Shown piece by piece: positions 49,149 to 61,300 of a stretch of DNA of 64,000 nucleotides; position 1 is the first letter of the stretch; the number at the start of each line of letters is the position of its first letter. The stretch covers positions 1-64,000 of the forward strand of contig JASAND010013136.1 of NCBI GenBank assembly GCA_030248195.1, given 5' to 3'. The notes under the pieces were generated by a model. That model was not told the DNA's origin and did not search any database. It worked only from the letters and a program-made list of their open reading frames with translations. Both the position numbers and the translations under genes were made by a program. This stretch comes from Trissonchulus latispiculum (lineage: Eukaryota; Nematoda; Enoplea; Enoplida; Ironidae).

Positions 49149-52125
49149 CAGAGTTGGAAGTGGGCCGCGGGTACCAACGAGTACCCGCGGGTAATAGAAA
49201 TTTTCCTACCCGCAGGGTACCCGCGCGGGTAGTTGCGGATATCCCTTGTTGATATATTTACTAAAATTCGAAGAATTTTCAGAAAATTGTTCGCAAAACA
49301 TTTACTTCCTGTTGGTTATTTAAAAAATAGCTAATTTTGGCTGGGTGCCTTTCTCCACGCTTTCTACTTTCAGCGCATAGACTTGTTCTATTAGGCTAGA
49401 TAACCAGAAAAATGGTATTCGTGCCATTTTTGCAAAGATTAAATGTCTTTAATTTGATTATAAGCATGCTGCTGTATTGGAGTTTTGTAGATGGTATATA
49501 CTAGTGTTGTTTTGATTCGCATGTTTTAGTTTTGGTTTGATTTTTGATTTTTTATCAAAAGTGGTGGAGCTTTGATTTGATTTTTGATTTTTTATCAAAA
49601 CTTCTACAGTTTTGATTTGGTTTTTGGTAAATCAAAACTCAAATAGTTTTGATTTTAGATTTTTCGTGCAGTTTTTTAGATTCAGAGTTTTGGGACACTT
49701 GTGGTCACTGCCAGGCATTTGTGGCCCATGCCACCTTACATTCCTATTAGGACGTTAAGGTAGAGTTTGGCACAAATTGTCAGACCCGGCCAGGACTTAA
49801 TTTCGGGCCGGATACTGGGTTTTTTGAAAACCAGGTTTTCTGTGCATACACAAATTATAAATCATATAGCTGTTTAATGATTATGAATTTTTATTATTTT
49901 ACAAATTTTGTGAAATTCTTTCATTTTATTCAGTCTTGAAGTTAGAGCTATCTTTATCAAAATGTTGCTGACATGTTCTGCTCTCCTTTAAGGTGGTGGT
50001 ATCGTTTACCGCACCGGTGTAGACTGAAAAATTTGTAATGGCAACCGTTATATTTGGCCTCTTTAGAGCATTAAATAACCAAAAACTTGCATATTCCCAG
50101 AAAATGTAGCTTTCATTGTTGGCCGGTTACTCACAAATTGAAAAAATTCAAATAAAATTTTGAACAAGGATTACTTTCGATTAAATCAGGTTAGAGAGCT
50201 GAAATTTCATAGGCGGAAACAGGAATATCTTGCCGAGGGTCATTTTTCAGCATTTTAGTTACTGTTTAGCATGTCGAGAGAAAACTACTAAAAACGCACA
50301 TTGATGCCATTTTTTAAAATTCAACAAGCGATATCTCAGATGTTCTTGACTCAAACGGAAAACTAGTAAAAATGACCCTGCAATAGATTTTGGTCAATTC
50401 GTATGCCAAATTTGAGAACACAATATTACTCGAAGTATGAGAAAACCTTGTTTAAAACATAAATTTCCTTCAGAATTCAACGATCAACGTAATTGGTGCT
50501 TAGCTAACTGCTGGCTTGCCATTACAAAGGCGCAGCAGTGAACAAAACGAATTGTTGATTTTGTTATCGTAGAATAGTGAAACCAACTGGTTGGGGGAGG
50601 ACGAAAACGGGTGGGGCGGAAATATTTGTTTCCATATATGTTTACAAACGCTTTGGAAATTGCGGTTGAGACAAATAACGTCATTTTATGTGTGGTCCCC
50701 CCCTTTCGTAATTTTACTCCCCCCGACACTCTTCACGCCTAGAATATGTCTGAATATAGCTATTATGAATTACTTTAAGTCACCAGATATCCACAGTGAT
50801 TAAATAAGCATGAATAAGTGACATTAAAAGAAAGAAATGACATTCTCTGGTAAATATAGATTTTTCGGCGCAGAAGATATAACTGCAGGCTGTCCGCTCA
50901 CCTAAAGTAGTCTGGTTCGAGCTTAAAAAAAACGTTAAAATTTTTTATTTTTTGCAGTTTCTAGTCTGGGTTGTGTCTACTTATATTAATAATGGCTAAA
51001 AAATTCGAAATCCAGTTAAAATTGAAAAACTTAGCATAACAATTTTTTGTCAAATATGGAATTTTGGTCAAAATAAAAATTTTTTCATACGCGATTAAAA
51101 GTTTTGTCAGCAAGATTGGGAACACTAGTAATGTCGTTACGCTATATTTCAGGTCATTGGGACTATTTGCTGTAAAGTTAGTCTTCAAAATACGGTAAAC
51201 GATATTAGCACCTTAAATGGATGCAATGAAACTATATAATTTTGATTTACTAGAAATTGCTTAAGAAATTTTAGAAGTAGTGCAGTTTTTCAGATTTTTT
51301 GCAGTCAGAATTAAAATTATTCGTGGGACACCGGTTATATAATTCCATGCCTCCATAACATCCGAAAAACTCAACAGTTAAAATTCGTTTTAGTTTAAAT
51401 TCTGAGGTTTTACGTTCACTCGCAGATATAACAGGCGGGAAATTTCCCCCTCTGCGAATTCTACCACTGGTTGTACCAAAATTGATTTCATAATTTCAAA
51501 ATGTGTTGATAATTCATAAAAGCATGCATACAAAATGTATCTCCCCTTTCTTCGATCGCATGTCGAAATTTAAATTTAGCAATAAATACTGGCTTTGCTG
51601 CAAGCCAGAAAACTTTTGTCAAGCTTTTTTACAATTTCTTGCGTTATCATTGAAGATTACTTATTATTAATTCAATGACTTGAAAGCTGCAAAAATTAAC
51701 AAAATTGATTTGTGGTGGAATTAATAAACAGATATTTCCAGCAAAAACTTCATTTACCAGATAAAATTTCGGTCAGAAATTAAAAATTTCTCCTCGTTTA
51801 CCAGTTCGGCGATTTGAAAAACTCAAGCCAATCCAATCTGATCGATTCGATCCGAAAACTTATCTGCCCGATCTGCCGATCCAATCTACGTCACTGATAC
51901 ACTATTAAATAAAGCAGGTTAGAAACTTCAAATAAACGTTTATTTTGCACTATAGGCATTTTTTAATAAATTTAACAGCGGAGCAGTCGTATAGCATTCG
52001 AAAAATTTTGCGGGTATCTTGCGGGTAACAGTTGACTGCGGGCCGCGGGTCGGGACGGGGAGGGTACCAGCTTGCGGGTAGCGGGCCGGGGCGGGTCGCC
52101 AAAATGGTACCCGCTTCCAACTCTG
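49149..52125. mobile_element. hAT-like non-autonomous element, 2,977 bp
   Basis: Termini CAGAGTTGGAAG and CTTCCAACTCTG are perfect inverted repeats with the CAGAG-TGG-A form of hAT elements. They are flanked by TCGTGAGA and TCGTGAGC, a 7-of-8 match to an 8 bp target duplication. Subterminal regions are rich in GCGGGTACC / GGTACCCGC motifs in both polarities. No transposase-like ORF is present. Confidence 0.7.
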
Positions 52126-52152
52126 TCGTGAGCTATTGACTAATCTCCAGAT

Positions 52153-52158
52153 TTTATT
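52153..52158 (-). terminator. Candidate poly(A) signal of the MACPF gene
   Basis: AATAAA on the minus strand, 228 bp past the MACPF stop codon and 28 bp before the hAT element border. Confidence 0.4.
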
Positions 52159-52385
52159 TCAGATGCAAACACACACTCAAGAAATAAATTGCTCTTTAAG
52201 CTTTAATAATTTTAGTCACGGCAGTTGTTGTCGTAAGCAAAAGTTTTGATAGGCGCAAATACTAACAACTTATCCACATGCTTACACAATTAGCGACTTA
52301 TGGAAACATAACCTTGTAGTCTTTGAACACATTGTTTCGAGCTGGAGAGGCAGTTAACAATTAATTTCCTTTTTTTCATCTTAGT

Positions 52386-55300
52386 CTATGCATCAACCAC
52401 ATCAGAAGGAAATGCGAGAAACTTACCAATAAAGTGAGCAATGCAGGATTTATAGCAATATGCTCGTTCATTAAAGTCGATATGATGGCCGACAAGCTGT
52501 CTGGTTTCTGCATCCATACGGTTATAGGTGTCATTGTGGTTTTCCAGAAAACAGGTGGGCACATTGTTCGTCTCTCCGTACGTGTGCTCAAGCACTGTAA
52601 ATAGACCCAGCCTTTGAGAGAATTTTTTAAAATCGTCCTCCGGACCCGACGAGTGAAACCGACAGGTCTCTCCAAACTCGCACGGATCGTCGTAGTAGTC
52701 CGTAATCTTCGCAAAGTGGCTGGCAGCTTTGTTCGTGGTACACCAGGCTATCTCACTGTCCCAGCAATTATTGGCACGGTTGTAGCATTTTTCGTAAACA
52801 CTGGCTGAAACAATTATGTTCACTAAACTTTGTTGTCATGATTTGTAGTTCATTATAGATGGGTTCACGTGTGTGGATCTCATGAATTTTTTTGAAACGG
52901 AAATAAGCATTAGACACCTTTCCCATGCGTTAGTGTGCGCTTAGTTAAACAAAAAGCTAAGGTACGTATCTTGGCATTGGCGCTCCTCAGAAAGCAAACT
53001 GTAGAATACAAAGCAGAATACGGAATGCTACGTACAGAATTTCAAGTTTCTATTTGAATACGATTAGTCCATATTTATCCATATATACTTTATTCCGCGT
53101 TAGTCGCAGTACACGTGGATTTGCCTGCAATTTTGGTGAATTCTTGTTGATTTAGGTTGATCACATTGATCGTTTAATACAAATAAATAAATACTAAATT
53201 TAATAATTCCAATAAGCTACACGTGTACTCACGTTTTGGCTTGCAAGTATAATTTCGCCAGTTGTTTTTATCGGGCAGGCAATCCTGCTCAATCCCGCAT
53301 GTATCATCAAATCCACACCCGTGGGGCTCTACAGGTTTCGGCAATTTGAACAGTTCCATGTATCGACTGTTTAAAGTGTGCATCCAGTGCACCCTGGACA
53401 CGGCCTGTTCCCAGTCGTAGTCTATCCTATTTTTTATCAGATTTGCAGGAGTGATAAGGTGTGCAATGGCCACAAAAGCCGTTCGTATGGGAACGGGATA
53501 TTTGAACGGTTGATGAACCCAGTCGTGGTAGTCCGCCTTGGGCAGTGAACCGAGAGATGACAGTTTCTCATCACTATTTTCCTTTTCAATTCCCATCTTC
53601 GTTTTCGTCTCATCCCCTGTTTTGTCCTCTTCATCCTTACGAGTTGGAACGGAGAAGATTTTCGGTGCCCGCCGGTTGACAACGTTTCTAAATTCCTTTT
53701 CCTCCGTTTCCTCTGACTCCTCGCTTTTGAACGATTTCAGATAGACAAATCTGGAGCCCATTACTGTAGCCGTGCTGAAATGCGTTCCATACTCCAGCAA
53801 AAATTTCTTATACTCATCTTCGAAGGCTGACTTGTTTGTTGCCAACAGATCCTGAACCCAAAGCGAAAAATCTTTTTCAAACTTCTGCGGTACGTACGGA
53901 TTGATGCTTACTCTGTAGAGAGTGCATTCGGCTTTTGTCATCGAAAGCATTTCCTTCTTTCGCTCAAAAAATCCGGTCATATTTCGCCGGAATGCAGATC
54001 TGGTTTCCCCCATCGAAAATACTGAAACTTCCTTTTCAAACTCAGGAACGCCTATATTTGCGGTAAATCGTTTGGCGAGATCGCCATAGAAACTTTCCTT
54101 TCCCTTCTTCAGCTTTTTGCCAACTCTGGAAGCGCCTGATTTCAGCTTTCGACCCAGCTGTTTGGCCCTTTCCTTGGCAACTTGACCCGTCTGCTTGAGC
54201 TTCTCCTTGAACCGCTCTGTTCTGGTCTTCCCCTGACCATCGATATCCTTCGGCTCATAGCCGCCAGCATACGTATCCACATTGGGAGCAGGTGCGCCAC
54301 CTGGCACATTTTGACTACCTCCCTGTCTACCGCTACCTTTCTCTTGCTCTTCTTCTTCTTCTTCTTCTTCTTCTTCTTCGCCTTCCGGTTTTCCAACGCT
54401 AACCGTGAACGGTGGAAAGAGTTCAAAGTTGTACTCGGTCGTGGCCGAATGTATCAGCTCGTTAGTATACTCTTTCAAGGTTGTGACTATGTGGGTATCG
54501 AATGATCCGGAGCAGTGCTGTTCATCTGCCGCGTCCAGACCAAGGGCTAGCGTAAACCCCTTTGAATCGCCATCGAATTCTGTTGGCGCAAAGATCTGCT
54601 TTCGCCAACCTGGATCTGTGCCGTGAACACTCAGTGGGTAGCCTCGATAGATATCGTATCCCTGCAGAGCTTTCATCAGATTAGGATATGGGGTCCAGTT
54701 AGGGTCCTTGAAACCGGTTTTCTGAACCAGATGCTCGGTTGAACCTAGCAAACAAATCAAAACAGTCAGAGTAGCTCTTTCTGATCGTCATCAACAATTT
54801 AAGGTGAAAAATAAGTCTTTCATTAATTTAAGCATTTGATTATGCGTTACCAGGTCCATGGTGGATCCATACATCACTAGTAGCTAAAAAATAGCGGTTC
54901 TGCATCAGGGATTTGTCTTCAGGGCATTTACACAGACATTTGGAGCTCCTCAACCGTTTCGGCCCCGCCACAGGGCCTCATCAGACGGCTAGGCAACCGT
55001 TACGGTTTTTTCTTTTTTCTTTATTTTTTCAACACATTACACATATATATTACACACATCAGATATATGACTAAGAGCATCAAATTTATTAGCTAACCCC
55101 ACAATAAAAAGATTCCTATTATGAAATAGCCTAATGTACCACAGTAAGGTTAATATGCACAATATGACTAATCATTCCACCATAAGTTTCAAACTCAACT
55201 CAGATTTGAACCACCACTTGGGTTAATCTAGTTTTAAAAACAGCGCCTTAGCCCACTCGGCCACCAAAACTTATAACTTATATAGCTAAAGCAGCTATAT

Positions 55301-58300
55301 ATAAGCTTCCAGCTTAGCCTAACACACTAGCTGTCACTTTATGTCAGTATGTGCTTCTCTTTAGCTGACGCTCGGATAACTGGTTTCTTCACTATATTAG
55401 TCACAGCTTGAATAGTGCAACTTCAAGTCAAATGTTTACACAGAACGTAAGCACTTAAATTCCACGTACGTAAGGCTTACATAGTGCTTACTTTAATGCT
55501 TACACAGTGCTCACATTTAGGCTTACATAATGCTGACGTACATGTAAATTTATAACAATGGAGCTGATATTGTTATTGAACAACTTTAAATCTTCACTCT
55601 GCTTCTTCTTCGTCATCTTTAATGTCGGTGAAATTATCAAGTATATAAATATCGATAGCTTTATTCTTTTGAATAGCGAGTTTGTAAGCATCCATGGTGT
55701 CAATACCCTTGTCATCCTGAATTGAATCCTTCTTATCACGTATCTCCTTTATTATTGGGTCGTTTCCAAAGGAAATGAGCTGTGAAAATTTGTTTAATAA
55801 CAGTTCATTAAGTGTTTGCCTAATGCGAGGTCTCAAATCTGCGAAAGCTTCCTGACTTCCAGCTTTGGTCAGCGCTTACTTTCCAGTTGGTCAGCGCTCT
55901 TTCAGAAAACACAAACTTACACACATACATGTGTGTACGTTTTCTGTCTGTGTATCTTTACTATATCGATTACGTCAGCAGGACGCAAATATTTCATCAA
56001 ATACTTACCAATTGAAAGTAAGCGCTGACCAACTGGAAAGTAAGCGCTGACCAAAGCGCTGACCAACTGGAAAGTAAGCGCTGGCCAACTGAAAAGCAAG
56101 CATCGCATAGTAGAATGTAAGCATTTCATAAGTGCTGACGTAAGTAAAAGAATTAATAAAAAGGCTGCCGGTTCATGCTCCATAGTATCATAATGTATCA
56201 GTGTACAGCTTGCATGAAGACCTATTCTCATCGTCAAAGCCTGCACCGTCATAGGCTTGAGGCTCATAAACTAAATCGTGAAGACAATGAAGATTATACT
56301 ACAGATAGCGAGAGCAGTGATAATGGATCTGATCAAGGGTCTGATGGGTCAAGTGAAATGGAAGTGGAAACTGAAGCGTTAGGGTCATTTTGGGATGATT
56401 TAAGCGAAGAAGCCGTGACTAAACATAGTTCCAAATTCCAGAGGCTTCAAAGAGAATACAAAGAAGATGGCTATGACCCTAGAGGTGCTCGTCAGGAAGC
56501 TTTCGCAGATTTGAGACCTCGCATTAGGCAAACACTTAATGAACTGTTATTAAACAAATTTTCACAGCTCATTTCCTTTGGAAACGACCCAATAATAAAG
56601 GAGATACGTGATAAGAAGGATTCAATTCAGGATGACAAGGGTATTGACACCATGGATGCTTACAAACTCGCTATTCAAAAGAATAAAGCTATCGATATTT
56701 ATATACTTGATAATTTCACCGACATTAAAGATGACGAAGAAGAAGCAGAGTGAAGATTTAAAGTTGTTCAATAACAATATCAGCTCCATTGTTATAAAGT
56801 TACATGTACGTCAGCATTATGTAAGCCTAAATGTGAGCACTGTGTAAGCATTAAAGTAAGCACTATGTAAGCCTTACGTACGTGGAATTTAAGTGCTTAC
56901 GTTCTGTGTAAACATTTGACTTGAAGTTGCACTATTCAAGCTGTGACTAATATAGTGAAGAAACCAGTTATCCGAGCGTCAGCTAAAGAGAAGCACATAC
57001 TGACATAAAGTGACAGCTAGTGTGTTAGGCTAAGCTGGAAGCTTATATATAGCTGCTTTAGCTATATAAGTTATAAGTTTTGGTGGCCGAGTGGGCTAAG
57101 GCGTTGTTTTTAAAACTAGATTAACCCAAGTGGTGGTTCAAATCTGAGTTGAGTTTGAAACTTATGGTGGAATGATTAGTCATATTGTGCATATTAACCT
57201 TACTGTGGTACATTAGGCTATTTCATAATAGGAATCTTTTTATTGTGGGGTTAGCTAATAAATTTGATGCTCTTAGTCATATATCTGATGTGTGTAATAT
57301 ATATGTGTAATGTGTTGAAAAAATAAAGAAAAAAGAAAAAACCGTAACGGTTGCCTAGCCGTCTGATGAGGCCCTGTGGCGGGGGCCGAAACGGTTGAGG
57401 AGCTCCAAATGTCTGTGTAAATGCCCTGAAGACAAATCCCTGATGCAGAACCGCTATTTTTTAGCTACTATCACTCTATGCTAAACGAACTGGAGCTGCA
57501 CAGTGATTTTTGCCAATTTGTGGTCAAGTGAGACAAGTAAGCAGTATTAAGCAAGGCTTTGGCGCTACATCAAGCCCGGTTCACACTAGGCAATAATTGC
57601 CGGCAATATGATTGCCAGCAATATTATTGCCAACAAATTGCCCATTTATTGCTAGTGTGATCAGTGTAAAAATCGCCAGCAATATTGCAGTCAATCGGCA
57701 ATTTCAGCTAGGAGAGTGAGCAAGCTCTGTGGCGATTAAACACGTAAATATAGCGGCCAACAGATTGCCGCTGGACTAAAATTTTGAATTTCCCGCTATA
57801 TTACCGGCAATCTTTGTGATGCAGTGTGAACGGCTGCATTGCTAGGAATATTGCATTGCCCTTAAATTGCTGGCAAGTAGATTGCCTGCAGATTGCCTAG
57901 AGTGAACCGGGCTTAAGGTGGTGGTATCCTTTTGTGCAGTGCTTTTGTGGTGATTATTTTGAAACGATATAACTTTCGCAATTTTGGGAGTTGCAAAGAG
58001 CTTTATACATCGTTTTAAAGCTTATTATCTGTACATTCACTTGAGCTTACAGAACAGGCAAAATTAGCAAAAAAACTACCAGAAATTTTCTGACAAGCTG
58101 ACATCTAACAGGATGAATATAGACCAAAAGTTTTTGAACATCGATTTCTCAAAACTGAAGAATCGGCCAAAAGTTCTTTACTGCCACGATATGAAGGACA
58201 TATGAGCCGAGGGACGCTTTTTTGGATTTGGCTCAGCAGATCTTAACGTTCGAGAAAATCGGCCAAATGCACAGTAACACGAAATTTCGCAACTTCGCAT

Positions 58301-61300
58301 TGAGTTTTCTTGCTACTCAATATGTTTTAGCCCAAACCAAGAAAAATGTCTCTCCGCAGAAGTGCGAATTTGGATTCTGCCGAAAATCTCCGGAATCCGT
58401 CGAGTAGTTTTTCAGAAATCGATGTTCGAAACAGAATAATCGCAGTTTTGCCATAATGGTTTTTCGGCTAAATCTCTAGCTGAAAGCAATAAAGTCCGGC
58501 TAATAGGCATTCATAAAATGTGCATTTGGACGATGTATCGATTGAGTATAACAGCCAATTTTGTCCTTAACCTGTGGCAGTAATTTTGAAAAAACTTATT
58601 TCCTCGAAAATGGCCATTTTTTGACCCTAAAAACAGTTTTTTGCTTATACTGACTTAACCACTGGAGATAGCTCAAAGGTTGTAAGAGCAAAAATGTTCA
58701 TTTTCGAGTCCTCTTTCCAGCCATACCAACCAATCCCGTGTCTTGTCTACCTACTGGGAGCTTAAGGCCAAAAACCAAAACTTTCTTATCTTTTGGCCTA
58801 AGAATACGGGACTGGTCCTAATATGTTAAAGAGCACGGAAATAGATTATTTCTTAAGTTTTAGCCCTTTGCGTAAAGGATTAAAAGCCGTAGGAGTCAAA
58901 AATACCCGAAAGGAAACCAGCACCTTAAGGCAGGTTTAGCAAACAACATACGTTTAACTCGGTCACTGCAAAAGGGAAGACAAGGCACAACAGCAGTTGC
59001 AGTTAAGCAGCCTGGCTGTCCGGAATTTAACAGCAGCTGGCAGTTGTTGTCCGGATTACAACTGGTACCATTCAGGGTAGTCGATTTGGACATAAACTGT
59101 AGCAATGTCGAGTTTCGGCATGCTGGACCATGTATCCAACAAGGTACTTCTGCGTCAAAGCAGCGGATGAAATGATGGAATGTTTTGGCTTAACAGAAAA
59201 TAAATAGTTTTTCGCCATGACAGCATAGCCATCGATGCGTTAAGCCCGGTTCACTCTGCAATAGGTTTAAGGTTTAAGATTTAAGGTTTAAGGTTTAGGG
59301 TTTAAGGTTTAAGGTTTAAGGCTTAAGCAGTTGGGTGGGAAGGTTTAACGAATGTCTGAATATCACGTGATTTTTATATCAACCAGTGTGCACTCAAATC
59401 TCCACGGATTTTAAATTTTTTAGTTATATTTATAAGTAAGAGATTCTAGTTTGCATATAAAGAAAATTATTAATTAAACCCTTTATATATAATTCACTGG
59501 AAGTTTAAACCTAAATACAGAGTTAAAATATTTTTAACTCGGCTTGCTTAAACCTTAAACCTTAAACCTTCCAGTGTGAACACTTCGGCATAAATAAACT
59601 AGTTTAACCTTTAACCTTAAACCTAAAACCATAAACCTTAAACCTTAAACCTTAAACCATGTGCAGTGTGAGCCGTGCTTAAGTTTTAATTAAGCTTACA
59701 CTGCCACGAGTAGATGTAGTTGGAGAATACGCAATGCATTAAGACAAAACGTTAACAAAGCTGCCGTACAACTGGAATACGATCAACATAGATTGGTACT
59801 AAATTTGGTGTATTGAACAGTTTAGTGGTTTTGAGATGCAGCTGTTTTTATTTTGCTCTACCGACATTAAAAGGCAACTCATGCTGTAAGGGAAGTAGGC
59901 ATAGGAAAGATTGATAAGCCTGCAATGGGAGTTCAGCTGATGGTCCCGTGATGTAGTGGTTAGCATGTCTGCTCCGGAGTCAGAAGGGCCGTGGTTCGAT
60001 CCCCGGCGAGACCAATTCTTTACTTTCAATGGTGAGTGAAAAGCTGAACCTTCCTGTTCCCTTCTCTCTTCTAGGTCCTGGTTTCGTGGGTACAAGGGTG
60101 CCTGACGCCTCCCGTCTTGGGCTTGTCCTTGGTTTCTTCCTGATCCGCCAGCCCTGGTAGAAGCGCTACATGTGTGGCGAGGCTGCCAGGATTGGTCCCG
60201 CCGGGGATCGAACCACGGCCCTTCTGACTCCGGAGCAGACATGCTAACCACTACACCACGGGACCATCAGCTGAACTCCCATTGCAGGCTTATCAATCTT
60301 TCCTATGCCTACTTCCCTTACATCTCCCCCGGATTTCGCCACACATGTAGCGCTTCTACCAGGGCTGGCGGATCAGGAAGAAACCAAGGACAAGCCCAAG
60401 ACGGGAGGCGTCAGGCACCCTTGTACCCACGAAACCAGGACCTAGAAGAGAGAAGGGAACAGGAAGGTTCAGCTTTTCACTCACCATTGAAAGTAAAGAA
60501 TTGGTCCCGCCGGGGATCGAACCACGGCCCTTCTGACTCCGGAGCAGACATGCTAACCACTACACCACGGGACCATCAGCTGAACTCCCATTGCAGGCTT
60601 ATCAATCTTTCCTATGCCTACTTCCCTTACAATGCAAATGCAATACAGTAAATTTCAATGGCACATATCCGACATACAACGGACTATGTTCAACTCATGA
60701 AATTAAGTACTCATAACCACCTTATGAGACACAGCACATCCTTTTTGTTTGCACTAAATAAACCGGCTTATGAAACCATAATACTAACGTACTCAGTTGC
60801 AGTGCATTCGTGCAAAGCTTCTTTATGCGCTGAGACCCTCTTCTCAACCAGTAAGCCAGACTGTACTCCACGGCAAAAACTATGTGATATGGTTTACGTA
60901 GGGTAGATCTAAGGCACAACTCTTCCACACAAAATCCCATCTGGGACCAGAGTTCCCCAGCAGTGAAGCCTTTCCACACATCTTTTCTTCCAACTTTAAG
61001 ATGAAGGGCTACTTCAGTAATTTGATAGGAATCAGTGTGCTTCCTACAAACATAGGCGTAAAACAAAGGAATATATATATATCTGAAGAAATAGGTAGCT
61101 TTTTGTACCGGTAAGAATATAAGAATTTACGCATGTGTCCAATCCTGCTCTGGGCACGCAGACATTTTACTCATCTGTCTGGACAGAATGCGATAATTGT
61201 GAGAATTTATCTATCTGGCTATCTATCTAGATATATTTGTCATATGCATAATTTTTGTCTGTCTGGACCCTTGCAAAAGTGTCGAATTTACTCATCGGCT

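Larger units (their letters stand above)
41985..52040. repeat. Large inverted duplication, arms ~4.6 and ~5.1 kb
   Basis: The left arm 41985-46570 mirrors the right arm 46982-52040 around a 411 bp spacer holding the lectin exon copy. Both arms contain, from the centre out: the MITE, a unique-looking segment (e.g. GGTTGGTCAGGCGGACTCAC near 45910 and its complement near 47640), a damaged SINE and the hAT-like element. The segment 40190-41640 is an additional direct copy of 46572-48060. The left arm is shorter mainly through many single-base deletions. Confidence 0.8.
54879..57469. mobile_element. Polinton/Maverick-like mini-element, 2,591 bp
   Basis: Terminal inverted repeats of about 978 bp (54879-55856 and 56491-57469) are almost identical. 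The element starts AGTAGCTAAAAAATAGCGG, ends with its complement, and is flanked by ATCACT on both sides (54873-54878, 57470-57475). AG starts, very long TIRs and a 6 bp duplication are the hallmarks of Polintons; but those are 15-20 kb and encode polymerase, integrase and capsid proteins, none of which are here. The only gene is the C2H2 ORF at 56175, whose 3' half lies in the right TIR, so a truncated copy is present in the left TIR (55594-55836). It is inserted in MACPF intron 4. Confidence 0.65.

Noticed and set aside
54142..54505. Frames opposite the MACPF exon (poly-Lys and poly-Phe)
   Set aside because: Shadows of the poly-Glu codon run in the real exon.
55594..55836. 80-residue minus frame as a separate gene
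   Set aside because: It is the left-TIR copy of the 3' half of the ORF at 56175-56753, without the finger.
59260..59665. TTTAAGG / CCTTAAA runs as an interstitial telomere
   Set aside because: The runs are in inverted halves within a TTAA-flanked MITE, so they belong to the element.
59941..60574. Three functional tRNA genes
   Set aside because: Anticodon stem has a mismatch and the units repeat within a fold-back element with shared flanks; SINE-derived.
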